A DNA stretch of 64,000 nucleotides from Artemisia argyi (Eukaryota > Streptophyta > Magnoliopsida > Asterales > Asteraceae), in assembly GCA_030686995.1 (NCBI GenBank), contig CM060692.1, positions 127,177,796-127,241,795 of the forward strand, in the 5' to 3' direction. The notes beneath the pieces are model-generated. The model had not been told where the DNA came from. It saw only the letters and a program-made list of their open reading frames with translations, and ran no database searches. Positions 34,713 through 46,717 of this stretch are shown here, piece after piece. The translations under genes were made by a program, and so were the position numbers. How positions within the stretch are numbered: the stretch's first letter is position 1; each line of letters opens with the position of its first letter.

Positions 34713-35561
34713 GATAGTCGTTTCACCTCTCACTTTTGGAAATCGTTACAGAAAGCCTTAGGAACTAAACTAGATATGAGCACAGCATACCACCCTCAAA
34801 CTGATGATCAAAGTGAAAGAACTATCCAAACCTTGGAAGATATGCTCCGAGCATGCGTTATTGATTTTGGAAAAGGTTGGGATAAGCACTTACCATTAGC
34901 AGAGTTTTCATACAACAATAGTTACCACACCAGCATAAAAGCAGCACCATTCGAAGCACTGTATGGTAGAAAGTGCAGATCGCCCGTTTGTTGGGTAGAA
35001 GTCGGAGAAAGACAACTTATAGGACCTGACCTCGTTCGGGAAACAACCGAGAAAATCATTAAGATTAAGCAACGCTTACAAGCAGCCCGAGACCGACAGA
35101 AAAGCTACGCAGACCTAAAAAGGAAACCCATGGAATTTCAAATAGGAGACAGAGTCTTATTGAAAGTATCTCCCTGGAAGGGAATGGTACGATTTGGAAA
35201 GCATGGAAAGTTGAACCCCAGATACATCGATCCATTCAAAATCCTGGAAAGGATAGGACCCGTGGCTTATAAACTATAACTACCCGAAGAACTTAGTCGG
35301 ATCCACGACACCTTTCATGTGTCAAACCTTAATAAGTGTTTATCCGATGAATCTCTTGTGATTCCATTGAAAGAGATTCGACTAGATGATAACCTTGTTT
35401 TTACCGAGGAACCCATTGAAATCATGGATAGAGAAGTCAAACAACTCAAACAAAACCGTATCCCTATTGTCAAAGTTCGTTGGGACTCCAAGCGAGGACC
35501 GGAATATACTTGGGAGCGCGAGGATCAGATTCGCTCCAAGTACCCACATCTCTTAACCTAA
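34713..35561 (+). pseudogene. pol: Chromovirus integrase C-terminal part and chromodomain
   Basis: Continues the pol frame after the stop: [29 protein letters not shown] (integrase core end), then a GPY/F-like segment around GPVAYKL. A TAA at 35277-35279 interrupts it. The last part (35319-35561) is a chromodomain-like module: EIMDREVKQLKQNRIPIVKV with a W-containing VRWDSKRGPEYTWERED and end YPHLLT. The C-terminal chromodomain places the element among chromoviruses, most like Tekay/Del. Confidence 0.85.
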
Positions 35562-35589
35562 GACACCCTTGGCAACTATCTTAGACTAG

Positions 35590-35625
35590 AATTCCGGGAC
35601 GGAATTCCCTGTAAGAGGTAGGTAA
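35590..35625 (+). other. Polypurine tract region of the chromovirus
   Basis: GGAATTCC words at both sides of GGGAC, then GTAAGAGGTAGGTAA directly before the 3' LTR. Purine-rich but with T interruptions, so somewhat degraded. Confidence 0.55.
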
Positions 35626-37818
35626 TGTAACCTCTCGTAAATTTTCCTTACGATTAGTAAATGCATACGAATAAATAAAACGATGTTACGATAAATTAAC
35701 ACCATTTTACGGGTAACAATTTTTTTTTTTGATATGGCTTGATATTGAACCACTACGATAACTGTGATTGACCGTTTACCCAGGAACGATGCTTACACAC
35801 GACCTAGATAGCCTATAATTATTGCGAACGATAAATATTTATATAACGCGTTTATATTTAAAACAATACATTTCGTCCAAATAACGTACACTATTTATAT
35901 ATTCCTCGAACCTACGAAACTTCCCGAGAACGCTCACTAATATTTTTGAACTTCGAAACGATAATCGAGACACACTAGGTTTGCCCCCAACACTCAATGG
36001 GCCATGGTTACACAATACACAACCAAACGGACTCCTTTTTATTTTTCTTTTTCTTTGGGCCGACACAAATCCTGAGCCCAAGTTACAAGCCCAAAATGCA
36101 CCCTTTAATTTCTTTTGCTTTCTTTCTTTGTTTTCTGCTAGCCGCGACACTCCAAACGCACCCTATTTCTAAACGATTTTTACACATAACGAACCAATTT
36201 TATTGCACATTATGATTTGCCTAGTACCCAAGATACACACGAGACCAAAACTTCGCTCACTCATCTTCTTTCACTATATTAAAAACGTACAAAGCAAAGC
36301 ATGAAACCATCCATGGAGATAAGGCCAAAACATGGCACAAGGCTTCTTCCATGCCTCCCCTCTTCCCCTATGACAAGTAAGCGAACACTATGCATAATGA
36401 TCATTGTCAGGAATGAACAGGAAGCAATCTTACTCAATCTTAGCTTTGTGACATCACGATTGGACAAGAAGAGAGGTGGCATACGTTTGTATCTATCCTA
36501 CACACAATACCATGTGAACTTATCATGTCTACACTCACCAAAAGTTACTATAAAAACCTTCCATGCAAGCACAAACTAAAACTACACTTATACGTACCAT
36601 ATCACTAAAAACATTAACGAGAGAGAAGTGATGGAGGAACGAACGGATTGCTAGGAGAACCACATCTCAAAACGAACCTAGGAAGCAAGGATTGGAGCCA
36701 TTTGAACCTTGGAGGAACGTGAAGTGAACCACGGAGCTTTTGAACCATCCCACGAACCATACGCCTTGTTTTACTCCACCTTTCAAAGGTGAGGTGAGAC
36801 ACAAACTTTTCTTTCTAATTATATATATATACGTATAGTTATATTATGGACAATCACTTGGAACCTATAACTCGTAAATCTTAAAAACAACGTATACATT
36901 TTATGTGTCATACTATTTCTTAGTTATATCATTAACGAGAACCTATAATAACATTGGACTTATATTAACGAAAACACAACATAAATCACACGTTTCTAAG
37001 TCATTTGGACCTATACGACATATGCTAAAACACTTAGTTTATTTTCAAGTTTTATCAAGTTTTACGCATGAGTTTGTGGCCACACTTTGGCCTCGACATT
37101 TCTGATTTCAACACACGACCCATCATTATTATTGTACGACCTATTTGTTTGCTTGGAACACTAACGAAAATGATAAATAAGTCGATTTAATAACTTAGTT
37201 TGATCACTTAACGAGACCTAAATCTAATCGCTATTGAAAACAGTTTTCAGAAACTTAAAAACCTTAAGTGGGCCGAAAAGCCCAAAAAGCTCATTTTAGC
37301 TTATTACGATAAGCTAAGCAAATAAGCTCTTTTGAAATGATTTTATAACTTAAAAATATAGATTTTGATAAAACAAATGTACCCCCAAACCCCTTGGATC
37401 ATAAATCCTTAACGGGCCCTTAATATTGGCTCGTTAAGCCCATTTAGTAAAATAAGTTGAGATTAAGCTAATAAGCTGTTGGTATAAGCTGTTTAAGACC
37501 TTATGAGCTTATTGAAATAATAAAAATGCTAAGTTTTAAATTTGGTAATGTTTGGACTATTTTTGCAAATATTCGAGAGTTAGGGACTAAAATTGTCAAG
37601 TTTGTAAACTTTGGGTGAAAAATATAAAAACTATTTTTGTAAGGGTATAAACTGTAAATAATGAAACTTAGGGATAATGAATGTAAATATTTGATATTTG
37701 GACTAAAAACGTAAATATATATAATTTTTGGACTAACGATGTAAATGTTTTCCGTTAAGGGTAAGAAGTGTAAAATTGAGAAACATAAGGGATCGAATAG
37801 TAATATTGATTTTTAATA

Positions 37819-37825
<7 letters not shown>

Positions 37826-37902
<77 letters not shown>
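37826..37902. repeat. (TA)n microsatellite in the 3' LTR
   Basis: About 77 bp; counterpart of 21603-21648. Confidence 0.95.
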
Positions 37903-37903
<1 letters not shown>

Positions 37904-37938
37904 AATATATATTAAAACGATAAATAATAAACGTAACT

Positions 37939-37942
<4 letters not shown>

Positions 37943-37999
<57 letters not shown>
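37943..37999. repeat. (TA)n microsatellite in the 3' LTR, empty Helitron site
   Basis: About 57 bp; counterpart of the tract that received the Helitron in the 5' LTR. Confidence 0.95.
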
Positions 38000-38002
<3 letters not shown>

Positions 38003-38973
38003 CAGATAAAACTTATATAACGATAACTAAATTTAGGCGAATAAAACGATACGTAACCATTATCTATTTTTATACGACGTAACACATCACGTATGCACTT
38101 TATCGATTACTCGTAATTAATAATAAACGTTCGCAATAAAACGAGACTTAAGAACTAAAACGTGCCATATCTTATAGGTTGTGTGTGAAGCCGTTGCCTT
38201 GCATCGTTGAGATTACATTTGTTCTACTATCCTACTAAGGTGAGTTCATAGCCCACATTTAACTTATTTTTGTGGGGGGAATACATGCTCAAAAACCGAA
38301 TACTCTTTTCCTGATCTTATTATTGCTTAAGTAGCTATTGCCAAAAGTCCCTCGATCATGAACCTTAATCACTTGAAGGGTGAACGTAAATAATTGTGAA
38401 TAGATCTATTAGGGATTGACAATCCCCATTTGGTTGCTAGAGGAAAGTTACCAAATGCACTTTATTTAAATATCATAGGTTACTGGCAAATACCTATCTT
38501 GGGGGCTATATACTTACATCATTATTACGGAAAATATTGATGTCTGTTGAATCGTTGAGTGTCATGAGCTTAAGTCAATAATGAATGCGATTTTTCTAAC
38601 TTGTTTATTTGTATTTTTATACAATAAGCACCTATCTCTTGTGTTCAAACTCTTAATTATAAACCTATGAATTTCACTCAACTTTTGTTGACTTTTAGCA
38701 TGTTTATCTCAGATAACTAAATGGAATGGATGGCAAATGCACGAAGTGGGCAAATAAAGAAATGTTTATTTCTCTTTGAATAAAAACTTGTTGTTGAATA
38801 ACGAATTCTCTTGGAATTATGAAAATTTGGTATTTTAAATAAAACTTAAAACGATCACTTGAATCGTTTTTCTATAATTGTGACAAAGATCCACGATATA
38901 ATACCCCAAAAGTCTTCCGCTGACATTTTAAGTCTTCCGCTGTATTGATCGATTTTGGAGGTGTTATACTTGG

Positions 38974-39120
38974 CCTCTTTTCTCAAGGTACTCAATAAAA
39001 TCAATATAAGATCATGTCCTCCTCATTTCATTCCTCTATCTTGGTATATCAAAACTGGTGTAATTATATTTTTTTTTGGTAAAACTCTAGTGTCGGACTT
39101 GGTGGATTCACGTTCTCCAT
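38974..39120 (-). pseudogene. Unrecognised ORF of element 2, N-terminal piece
   Basis: The ATG is at 39120-39118, about 160 bp from the primer site. The sister copy at 55531 starts MENVNPPSPTLKFYQKKYNY; here a longer A tract shifts the frame after about a dozen codons. The remainder of the ORF is at 18163-19319, beyond the chromovirus. Confidence 0.6.
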
Positions 39121-39279
39121 AATGGTGAACGGAAGAGTCAATGGAAAGGTTTTTTACGAACAAAGACACAAAGAAAAGATAGACTACGAGAAAGCAAATA
39201 AAAAGAAAAATAAATCTCACTCGATATGAATCTAATGAGTAGACCTAATAAAATAAATTCCAACCTAGACAATAACTAT

Positions 39280-39298
39280 TCCCCGGGCTGCGGCGCCA
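39280..39298 (-). other. Primer-binding site of element 2, tRNA-Asp type
   Basis: Minus strand TGGCGCCGCAGCCCGGGG. The first 8 nt match the complement of the tRNA-Asp 3' end exactly; the rest matches with small changes. Confidence 0.75.
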
Positions 39299-39304
39299 AA
39301 AACT

Positions 39305-40744
39305 TGATACGTGGGGATCGCACCCTCGTAAACAGGTTTTACCTCTCGAGGGATCTCGAGAAGCTTACAACCCCCACCAGGCAGTGTACCTGATCATTAT
39401 AGTATAGTATAGTGACAAGTACCGGGGGATTGATCGTTCAACTCAGGAATAGTGTCGCTAGGATTAGAAAGCCTACTAAACTAGGTCTAGAGGTGAGGGA
39501 TGATTCTTTTTGTATTTTTATATTTTATGGAAAGCAATTAAAATCTCAGGTTTTGAAAGAGTGGGCGGAATTAGTTGCTAGCCAACTAACCCAATTTACT
39601 AAAGATGCAATCAAAATAAAATAAAAGAAATGGAAATACAACTAATTATACTAATGTGGTGGTAACAATAATGAGGAAAGTTGTGTTTACTTAGGTTTCA
39701 TTACTCCCTAGATATCTTTTACAGGTTGATAGCTTGTTACAATTGCATGGATGACAGGTCATATTCCTTAATACTAGTCGTAGGGTCGTGTACAATATTC
39801 CCTAACTCTATAGGATCCTACTTCACTCCTATGTCGAGCCGTTAGAAGCTCCTAACATGGGATCATTAGAATTCTCCTACGCATTAAATACAAACAAAAT
39901 TCGTAGTACACCTCCGATCATGTTTCTTAAGACGTTCAAGCAAGTTACCAATGGAAGTCTGTCAGTTTTCTTAAGCCTAACATCGAATACAATCATCCGT
40001 AACAATTATAAACAAACAATCAACCCATAATCAACATCTAGGTTTCACTACATCTAAGCAAACACAATGAAAATCTAGCCTAGCATGTTAAATAGAAGAC
40101 AAGCGTAAGATATAATCAAACAACACATAGACGTATTGAATGATTTGAAGGAATACGTATCTTTAATTGAACATGAAAGATTCAAGGGGTTGAAACCCTT
40201 GAAAAGCTGATAAAATTCGGACTAGGGTTTTTTCCCTCAAAGTTGTACACTAATGAATGAAATTTGGAAAACTATATATAGATTACACATCGTGACGGCG
40301 TCATGTATTGGATTGTGACGCCGTCAACTCGCCGCCATAATAAAATCGTATTGCCTAGATCTACTTGTGACGCCGTCATGTGTAGTTGTGCTCTGGGCCG
40401 TCACTAATGTTTGGACCCTGGCGGCCTTGGGTGACGCCGTCATCTCCTATACTTAAAAACTCTCTGGATCGTCACGTGTATTTCCACATCCACCTCTTTT
40501 GTAACTCTTGACGTCGTCATGTGGAGAGTCTTGACGCCATCAGGTACTGTTCCAGCAAGAAAAATCGAGACTTTGCCGTTTTCTTCACTTTTATGCTCCA
40601 AAAACGTAAATGCTTCCATTTCTAGATTTCTCTCCAAAAGTACCTAAAATGACAAAAGGAACGATTTAGGGCAATATTTGATCAAATAATCTCGAATTCG
40701 GGCTTAAATGACCCCCTAAAAGCGGTACACTTTTCGCCTCATCA
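39305..40744 (-). repeat. 5' LTR of Athila-like element 2
   Basis: 1440 bp, pairing with 15172-16577. Palindrome array at 40290-40553, TATATATA near 40275, and a tRNA-Asp-like stretch (here with several changes) near 39390-39422. Confidence 0.9.
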
Positions 40745-41716
40745 AGAACGTTCTGCGTTTGATCAGTACAAGTCCTCTTGTGTATGGGGGGTGAAGTACC
40801 TGGAGCAGAACAGGAGTACGCATATGCTCAACTGGATGAGTTCCGTAAGGCTGTGGAGGGCGCCTTGGAGAAGCAGGAGGGTAAGATGCGCAAACTGAGC
40901 ATCGAGTACGATGAAGAGCTATACCCTCATCTGGTATCTGTTGTTGCTGAGCGCAGGTATTGTTGATTTCTTTACCATCTATTTGCGTTTAATTCCCTTG
41001 AAGTTGTTTTCTTTTAACGCGTGTGTTATTGTATTCTTAGGTGGTTGATCAGTCACGGTCTTCGCTTGGCTGCTATGGGCACGCTGGAGTCCCCAGAAGT
41101 CCTTGAGGCTTTTGGGAACGTCGTGCAGTGCGCCTTGGCGCGTGGCAAGGCTGAAGCCGTGGAGGAGCTGCATAAGGGGAAGATACTATCGGTGCCCCTT
41201 GCAGAAGTGCTGGGATACCATGGAAATGGCTATGTAGAGCTCGTTGCGGCGATAGAGAAGATGAAGATTTTTTAGCTCCCTCACATCGCGCAACTGGAGC
41301 GCGACCAGGATTACCCTATCAACGTAATTATACAAGGGTTAACCCTGGCGAGGCACGTAGCAGAGGACGCGGAGGCGCAGCCTGACTTCTTTTTGAAGCC
41401 GGATGAGTCACAGCTGCAAGTACCCATTTTTTCTCGCCCCCGCGACATGCTGAATCCCTTTGCCCTCGAGAAGGAAGTGTCTTTGAAGAAGTCCTTGGAA
41501 GCCCATGCTACAAGGCTTTCACGGAAGAAGGGCGTGAAAGGGAAGGCAATCTTGTGCGGCGTTGGTGTGACCCATCTTCCCAGGTCTGATGGGATTCCTG
41601 TCAGCGTGCCGACAGTGTCACAGGAGGATAGCAGCCTGCTGAGAAGGCTTGATGAGGCTGGGTACATAGCGTCTACAGCTAGTAGCTTAGGGCATAGGCG
41701 TGCTCGTAGTATGTAG
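40745..41716 (+). pseudogene. Tat antisense ORF, right half
   Basis: Continues the plus-strand ORF cut at 15171. A first exon (about 40745-40955) has a likely frameshift near 40780, then LDEFRKAVEGALEKQEGKM (coiled coil) and LYPHLVSVVAERR. After a GT-AG intron (about 40956-41040) come WLISHGLRLAAMGTLESPEV and AEAVEELHKGKI, a segment typical of gypsy-type transposase-like ORFs. A TAG at 41272-41274 and then an open frame of 107 codons to 41716 complete it. It is convergent with pol, which ends at about 42430 on the other strand. Confidence 0.65.
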
Positions 41717-42429
41717 ATTGCTTTTTTTTGTTGTATATGTTGATTGTATAACTTGTATAAAACTCGTAGTTGAATAATAATATTGGTTTCTGTACGCACG
41801 TTTGTATCATCTTGTACTTAGATTATTTGTCTTTTCGTGAAAGACTTTCCAAGAGTCAAATTGAAACCAAAACGTACTTAGAAAAAATTGTATTAAGTCC
41901 ATAACTTAATAAATATATGTGAATAAAAAATTTATAAGTATATGGATTAACTTGCAGCGTGCTACAAATACCATATAAAGGAACCAAGAGTCTTGGCTCC
42001 TAAATTGCTAAACGTGCACAGTGTGTGTTGTTGCGTATCCTTCGTGGGATGCACACTAAACTTACTTCAACGTCTTGAGAGTAAGGTGTTTAGCAAGGAT
42101 ACGTGATCCAATGTTGATGGGTTTGCAACCCTCTTACTCAACGAGTTATTTATTAGGTTTACTCATCCTTTCTGCCATCGTGGGTCTTAATGAATGCATG
42201 CACGCCATGTAGGCAAAAGTATAAATTAACAATATTGAGACATAAATAAAATGTAAGCAATAAAGTTAATTGTGTCGTGGAGTTAGCTAGAAACCACGAT
42301 GTTTGATTAATTCTTGCAAGTTTTTGAAAAGAAAAAAAAAATCCCTAAACAAAACAAAATGTAAATACATGGACATTTATTGAGCACTTACTAAAGTGCG
42401 GAGGTGTATGTGCGTGGGCCGTAGCCTTT
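41717..42429. other. Spacer between antisense ORF and pol end in the Tat element
   Basis: AT-rich, no ORF. It lies between two convergent coding units and should contain both 3' ends. A CTTACT/AGTAAG-rich part near 42060-42150 shows short inverted words only. Confidence 0.4.
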
Positions 42430-43701
42430 CCTAAAGATAGCATCTCTTGAGATTGCAAATATTTCAAGTGCGTGCTAGCTCATGGCCATCCATATCACGC
42501 AGCTTGTATGCGCCTCTGCCTAATGCTTCTGTGACCTTGTAGGGTCCTTCCCATTTTGGTCCAAGCTTTCCCATATATTATGTGTGGCTTGCATCATTGG
42601 CACGGTACACAAAGTCTCCTGGCTTGAAAGAAGTGTTTCTGACTTTTGCATCATAGTACCCCTTCATCTTTGACTTAGCTCTCGCCTCACATATAGCTGC
42701 GCGCTCGCGCCTTTCTTCCAATAGATCCAAATCTATACGTCGCTCGTCGTCATTGGTTGTAACATTGACTTCCGCTGTACGAATACTTGGCATCCCAATA
42801 TCCGCTGGTATGACAGCTTCTGTCCCACAGACAAGAGAGAATGGTGTATCTCCAGTGCTAACTTTGATTGTCGTGTGGTGCGCACATAAAACATGCTACA
42901 ATTCATCCACCCATCTTCCTTTGTGTTTGTCAAGACGTGCTTTTATTCCTTCTCCCAGGCTACGGTTCGCGCGCTCAACCAGACCATTGGTTTGTGGGTG
43001 TTTAACTGAGGCGAAGTGGTTTGTAATATTTAGCTGCGCGCACCAGTCTTTGAACGGGTTATCACAGAATTGTTTTTTGTTATCGGAAATAATTTCTCCA
43101 GGTAGGCCGAAGCGGCATACGATGTTTTCCCACACAAAGCGTTTTACCTGATTGCCTGTGATGGTTGCTACTGCCTTTGCCTCAATCCACTTGGTGAAAT
43201 AGTCTATGGCCACGATGAGAAACTTTAGTCCCCCTGCTGCGACAGGGAAGGGGCCTGCAATATCAATACTCCATTTATAGAATGGTCATGGTGAGGTAAT
43301 AGGTGTCAGCTCTTGTTGTGGTCGGCGCGGGATAAGTCTGTGGACCTGGCAGTCGCTGCATCTCTTTATCATGTCCCGCGCATCGCGATGCATAGTAGGC
43401 CAATAGTATCCTGACCGCAAGGCTCGCGCCACAACGGACCGTGGCCCTGAGTGCATGCTGCATGAACCAGCGTGGATATCTCGGAGTACGTAATCTGCCT
43501 GGAGAGGCCCAACGCACCTAAGCCATGGTTGTAGAAATGAGCGTCGATAAAGGACACCATCTCGAAGTTCAAATCTCGCGCTGTACGCCGTATCCATCGA
43601 GCGTCCTTTTGTTCCTGGGGTAATATACCCTTACTTATAAATTCGATGATAGGTGTCATCCACGTAGGATCCTGTTCTTCTATCACCGTGGATATTTCCA
43701 T
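42430..43701 (-). pseudogene. pol: Tat pol: integrase
   Basis: From high to low coordinate: spacer, then the HHCC finger (HAGSCSMHSGPRSVVARALR through CSDCQVHRLIP, about 43490-43320), a stop at 43289-43287, the catalytic core with IDYFTKWIEAKAVATITG, FGLPGEIISDNKKQFCDNPF and HPQTNGLVERANRSLGEG (43213-42930), a stop near 42896, then VIPADIGMPS, a basic segment and a GPKWEGPYKV-like tail interrupted by one more stop near 42578. Frameshifts also occur near 43600. Dead. Confidence 0.8.
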
Positions 43702-44177
43702 CTCCGAGATTTATTTGTTCTTCAAGGTCTCCACCAATACCTGTTTTGACAGGTGCGCAAAGCTTGTAGATGCAATCTTGCTCAGCGCATATGCTTTTCT
43801 GTTTTCTCCTCTAGGAACTTGTTTGATGGTGAACCTGTCGAAATTTTGGATTAGAGACTTGGTCTTGTCGAGGTATTGGATCATGTTATCCTCCTTAGCC
43901 ACATATTCGCCTAACACGTGATTGGCTACTAATCTGGAATCGACATTTGCTTCTAGGTTGCGCACACCCATTTGAGCTGCAATGCTTAATCCAGCAAGTA
44001 GGGCCTCATACTCTGCCTCATTGTTTGTGGCTCTAAATTCAAAACGCAGTGCGTAAGTGAATTCCATTCCATCTGGGCTAGTGAGGATAAAGCCTGCGCC
44101 TGACCCATCCACGCACGAGGATCCGTCTGTGAATAGAACCCATGGTTCTTGTAATTCTACCTCGCCTTTTGAAGGTA
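43702..44177 (-). pseudogene. pol: Tat pol: second, archaeal-type RNase H
   Basis: VLFTDGSSCVDGSGAGFILT, then FRATNNEAEYEALLAGLSIA and VDSRLVANHVLGEY show the RNase H D-E-D pattern of the archaeal-type domain that follows the ordinary RNase H in Tat elements. TAA at about 43711 ends the frame. The domain is separated from the upstream RNase H by Athila-like element 3, inserted in the linker. Confidence 0.8.
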
Positions 44178-44182
44178 GAGTA

Positions 44183-45599
44183 TGATGAGGCGAAAAATGA
44201 ACCACTTTTAGGGGGTCATTTAAGCCCGGAATTGAATTTATTTGATCAAATATTGCCCTAAATCGTTCCTTTTGTGATTTTAGATACTTTGGGAGTGAAT
44301 TCTGGAAAAGGAAGCAATTCGGACGTTTTTTGAGCATAAAAGTGAAGAAAACGGCAAAGTCTTAATTTTCCATGCTGAGAACAGTACCTGACGGCGTCAA
44401 GAAGGAAATCATGACGGCGTCAAGAGTAAAATCCATGACGACCCAGTGAAAACCTGAAGGCGTCACAAGAAGGGCGTCAAGAGTTAATATGGTGACGGCC
44501 TGCATAAGGAGTATACATGACGGTGTTAGACCCAGATCTAGGCAGTCCGAGAAACTATTTGGCGGCGAGATGACGGCGACAGACATTTGTTCTTGACGCC
44601 GTCACCTATCAGAATCTATATATAGTTTTCTATTTTTCATTCATTAAGGAGGAACTTGTGTGGAGAAAACTAGGGCCGAACTTTGTAAACCCTAGGTCGT
44701 ATTTTACAGTGTTTTCAAGGGTTTTCACCCCTTGAATCCTTTCATGTTCAATTGAGATAAGTCTTCTCTTAATTCATTCAATATGACTATGTGTTGTTTG
44801 AATATATCTTATGCTTGTCTTGATTCCAACATGCTAGGCTAGATCTATCTTGTGTTTGCTTAGATGTAATGAAACCTAGATGTTAATTATATGTTGATTA
44901 CTTGTTTATGGTTGTAATGGATGAATGATTTCAATGTTAGGCTTAAGAAAACTGGCAGATCTCCATTGTGTAACATGCTTGAGCGTCTTAGGAAACATGA
45001 ACCGATGTGTACTAGGTTTTATTGGTTGTATTTAATGCATGAGCAAATTCTAGTGATCCCATGTTAGGAGCTTCTTAGCCGGCTCGACATAGGAGTGAAG
45101 TAGGCGCTCATAGGATTGGGGAAGTAAGTACGCCACCCCATGAATGGTATTAAGGAATACAATCCGTCATCCACGCAACTATAACAAGTAATTAACCTGT
45201 AAAAGATATCTAGGGAGTAGTGAAATCTAAGTAAACACAATTCTCCCACATATTGCTCACAACTTTAGTATAATTTAGTTTATTTTCATTTTAGTATTTA
45301 TTTTGATTGCATCTTAGTATTGGGTTAGTTGACTAGCAACTAATTCCGCCCAACTCCTTCAAACCCGAGATTTTTACTTGCTTTTCATAAAATATAAAAA
45401 TACAAAAAGAATCATCCCTCATCTCTAGACCTAGTCTTTAGGTTTTCTAATCCTAGCGACACTATTCCTAGCTGAACGATCAATCCCCCGGTACTTGTCA
45501 TTATACTATACTACATCGATCAGGTACACTGCCTGGTGGGGGTTGTAAGCTTCTCGAGATCCCTCGATAGGTAAAGCCTGGTGCAATCCCTACGCATCA
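44183..45599 (+). repeat. 5' LTR of Athila-like element 3
   Basis: 1417 bp. Palindrome array 44390-44604, TATATATA at 44617-44624, tRNA-Asp complement at 45492-45519, end CATCA. Two array words that are perfect in the 3' LTR are damaged here. Confidence 0.95.
45492..45519 (+). other. Stretch complementary to the 5' half of tRNA-Asp
   Basis: ACTATACTACATCGA (ending at 45519) matches the complement of tRNA-Asp nucleotides 2-16 in 14 of 15 positions. The TACTTGTCA part next to it resembles the complement of the D-arm. It lies 87 nt upstream of the primer site. Confidence 0.65.
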
Positions 45600-45605
45600 A
45601 GTTTT

Positions 45606-45625
45606 TGGCGCCGCAGCCCGGGGAA
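45606..45625 (+). other. Primer-binding site of element 3, tRNA-Asp type
   Basis: TGGCGCCGCAGCCCGGGGAA. The first 8 nt equal the complement of the plant tRNA-Asp 3' end; further GC and CGGGG matches follow with a small insertion. Confidence 0.75.
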
Positions 45626-45755
45626 TAGTTATTGTCTAGGTTAGAATCTCTTTTTATTAGGTCTACTTGCTAGATTCCTTTCTAGTAAGATTTTATTTTT
45701 ATTTTTAGGTTCTCTTTAGTCTATCTTATTTCTTCGTGTTTTTGTTCGTAACTCT

Positions 45756-46331
45756 TTGCCATCCGACATCATGGACGATGGTAACATCTTTGAACCCATC
45801 ATCCCACCACAACAAAACCCACCACTAGCCAACCAACCTCTTAGGCCCCGAACCCTAGGAGAGTATTCCCGACCTAGCCACCAAGGCTATCGAAACACCA
45901 TTGAGCTCACCCAAGGAGCCAATGTGACCCCCTTGCGATCCGACACCATCCGGTTGGTGCAAAGCGGATGTGCATTCCATGGACTTCGTTCCGAAGATCC
46001 AAACCAACATCTCAAGGACTTCCTTAAAATCGTAGATTCTATAGACCTTGATGTTACAACTAGAGAGTCAACCCGATTACACCTATTCCAATTCCCTCTA
46101 CGTGATCAAGCTAGCCAATGGCTTGAGCGTTTGCCCGCGGGATCCATCACCTCATGGGATGATCTCACCAATCGCTTCCTTGCCCAATTCTTCCCACCGG
46201 GGAAGACTGCGATGCTTAGAAATGACATTTTGATGTTTGAACAACATCAGGGTGAAACTTTCTATGAAGCATAGACTCGTTTTAAGGATCTCCTCCATAA
46301 AGTCCCTCATCATGGTATAAACCTTTGGTTA
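45756..46331 (+). pseudogene. gag: Athila-type gag, N-terminal part
   Basis: MDDGNIFEPIIPPQQ..., then IRLVQSGCAFHGLRSEDPNQ, LKDFLKIVDSIDLDVTTRES, LRDQASQWLERLPAGSITSW and FLAQFFPPGKTAMLRNDIL are the core gag motifs of Athila-type elements. A TAG at 46272-46274 interrupts it, and a continuation TRFKDLLHKVPHHGI follows to about 46331. The C-terminal gag, including any zinc knuckle, is missing. Confidence 0.8.
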
Positions 46332-46507
46332 TTAGTTCAAATTTTCTATGATCATGTCGACTTGCATGGGAGGCAAGAATCAAAAGCTATAAGGAGGCTA
46401 AACATGAAAGAAGCGAAAACAATGAAGTTCATGTCGAGTTCGAACACAGTCAACCAACAAGGAGCCATGTACCATTTGAGGAAGGGAACTCAGTACTCTT
46501 AAGACAC

Positions 46508-46717
46508 TTGGAAATGACGATACCTCCCGATAAACCGAGTCCTTGGTGGTATGGGCCTTTCACAATTGAAAGCATAAGCCAAGATGGGATGGCTAACTTG
46601 AGAAGTAAGGTAGGAGGAAAGGTGATTGCAAGTATCGAAAGGTTGAGACACAACTACCACGATAATGATGACCGCAACTACATGGGGTACATCATCTCAA
46701 GGGATGAGGTCACGTAG
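46508..46717 (+). pseudogene. End of integrase fused behind truncated gag
   Basis: SPWWYGPFTIESISQDGMAN and VIASIERLRHNYHDNDD resemble the GPF-type C-terminal integrase tail (normally KSRWSGPF... and a later LKHYY-like end). Its closeness to the gag remnant shows an internal deletion of several kb. The join lies somewhere in 46340-46500. Confidence 0.55.

Larger units (their letters stand above)
35626..38968 (+). repeat. 3' LTR of the chromovirus
   Basis: 3343 bp, from TGTAACCTCTC to GTGTTATA. It matches the two parts of the 5' LTR. TA tracts are at 36820-36831, 37826-37902 and 37943-37999. Confidence 0.93.

Noticed and set aside
44362..44586. Minus-strand 74-codon frame in LTR (also 49359-49583)
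   Set aside because: Runs through the palindrome array; present in both LTRs by duplication only.
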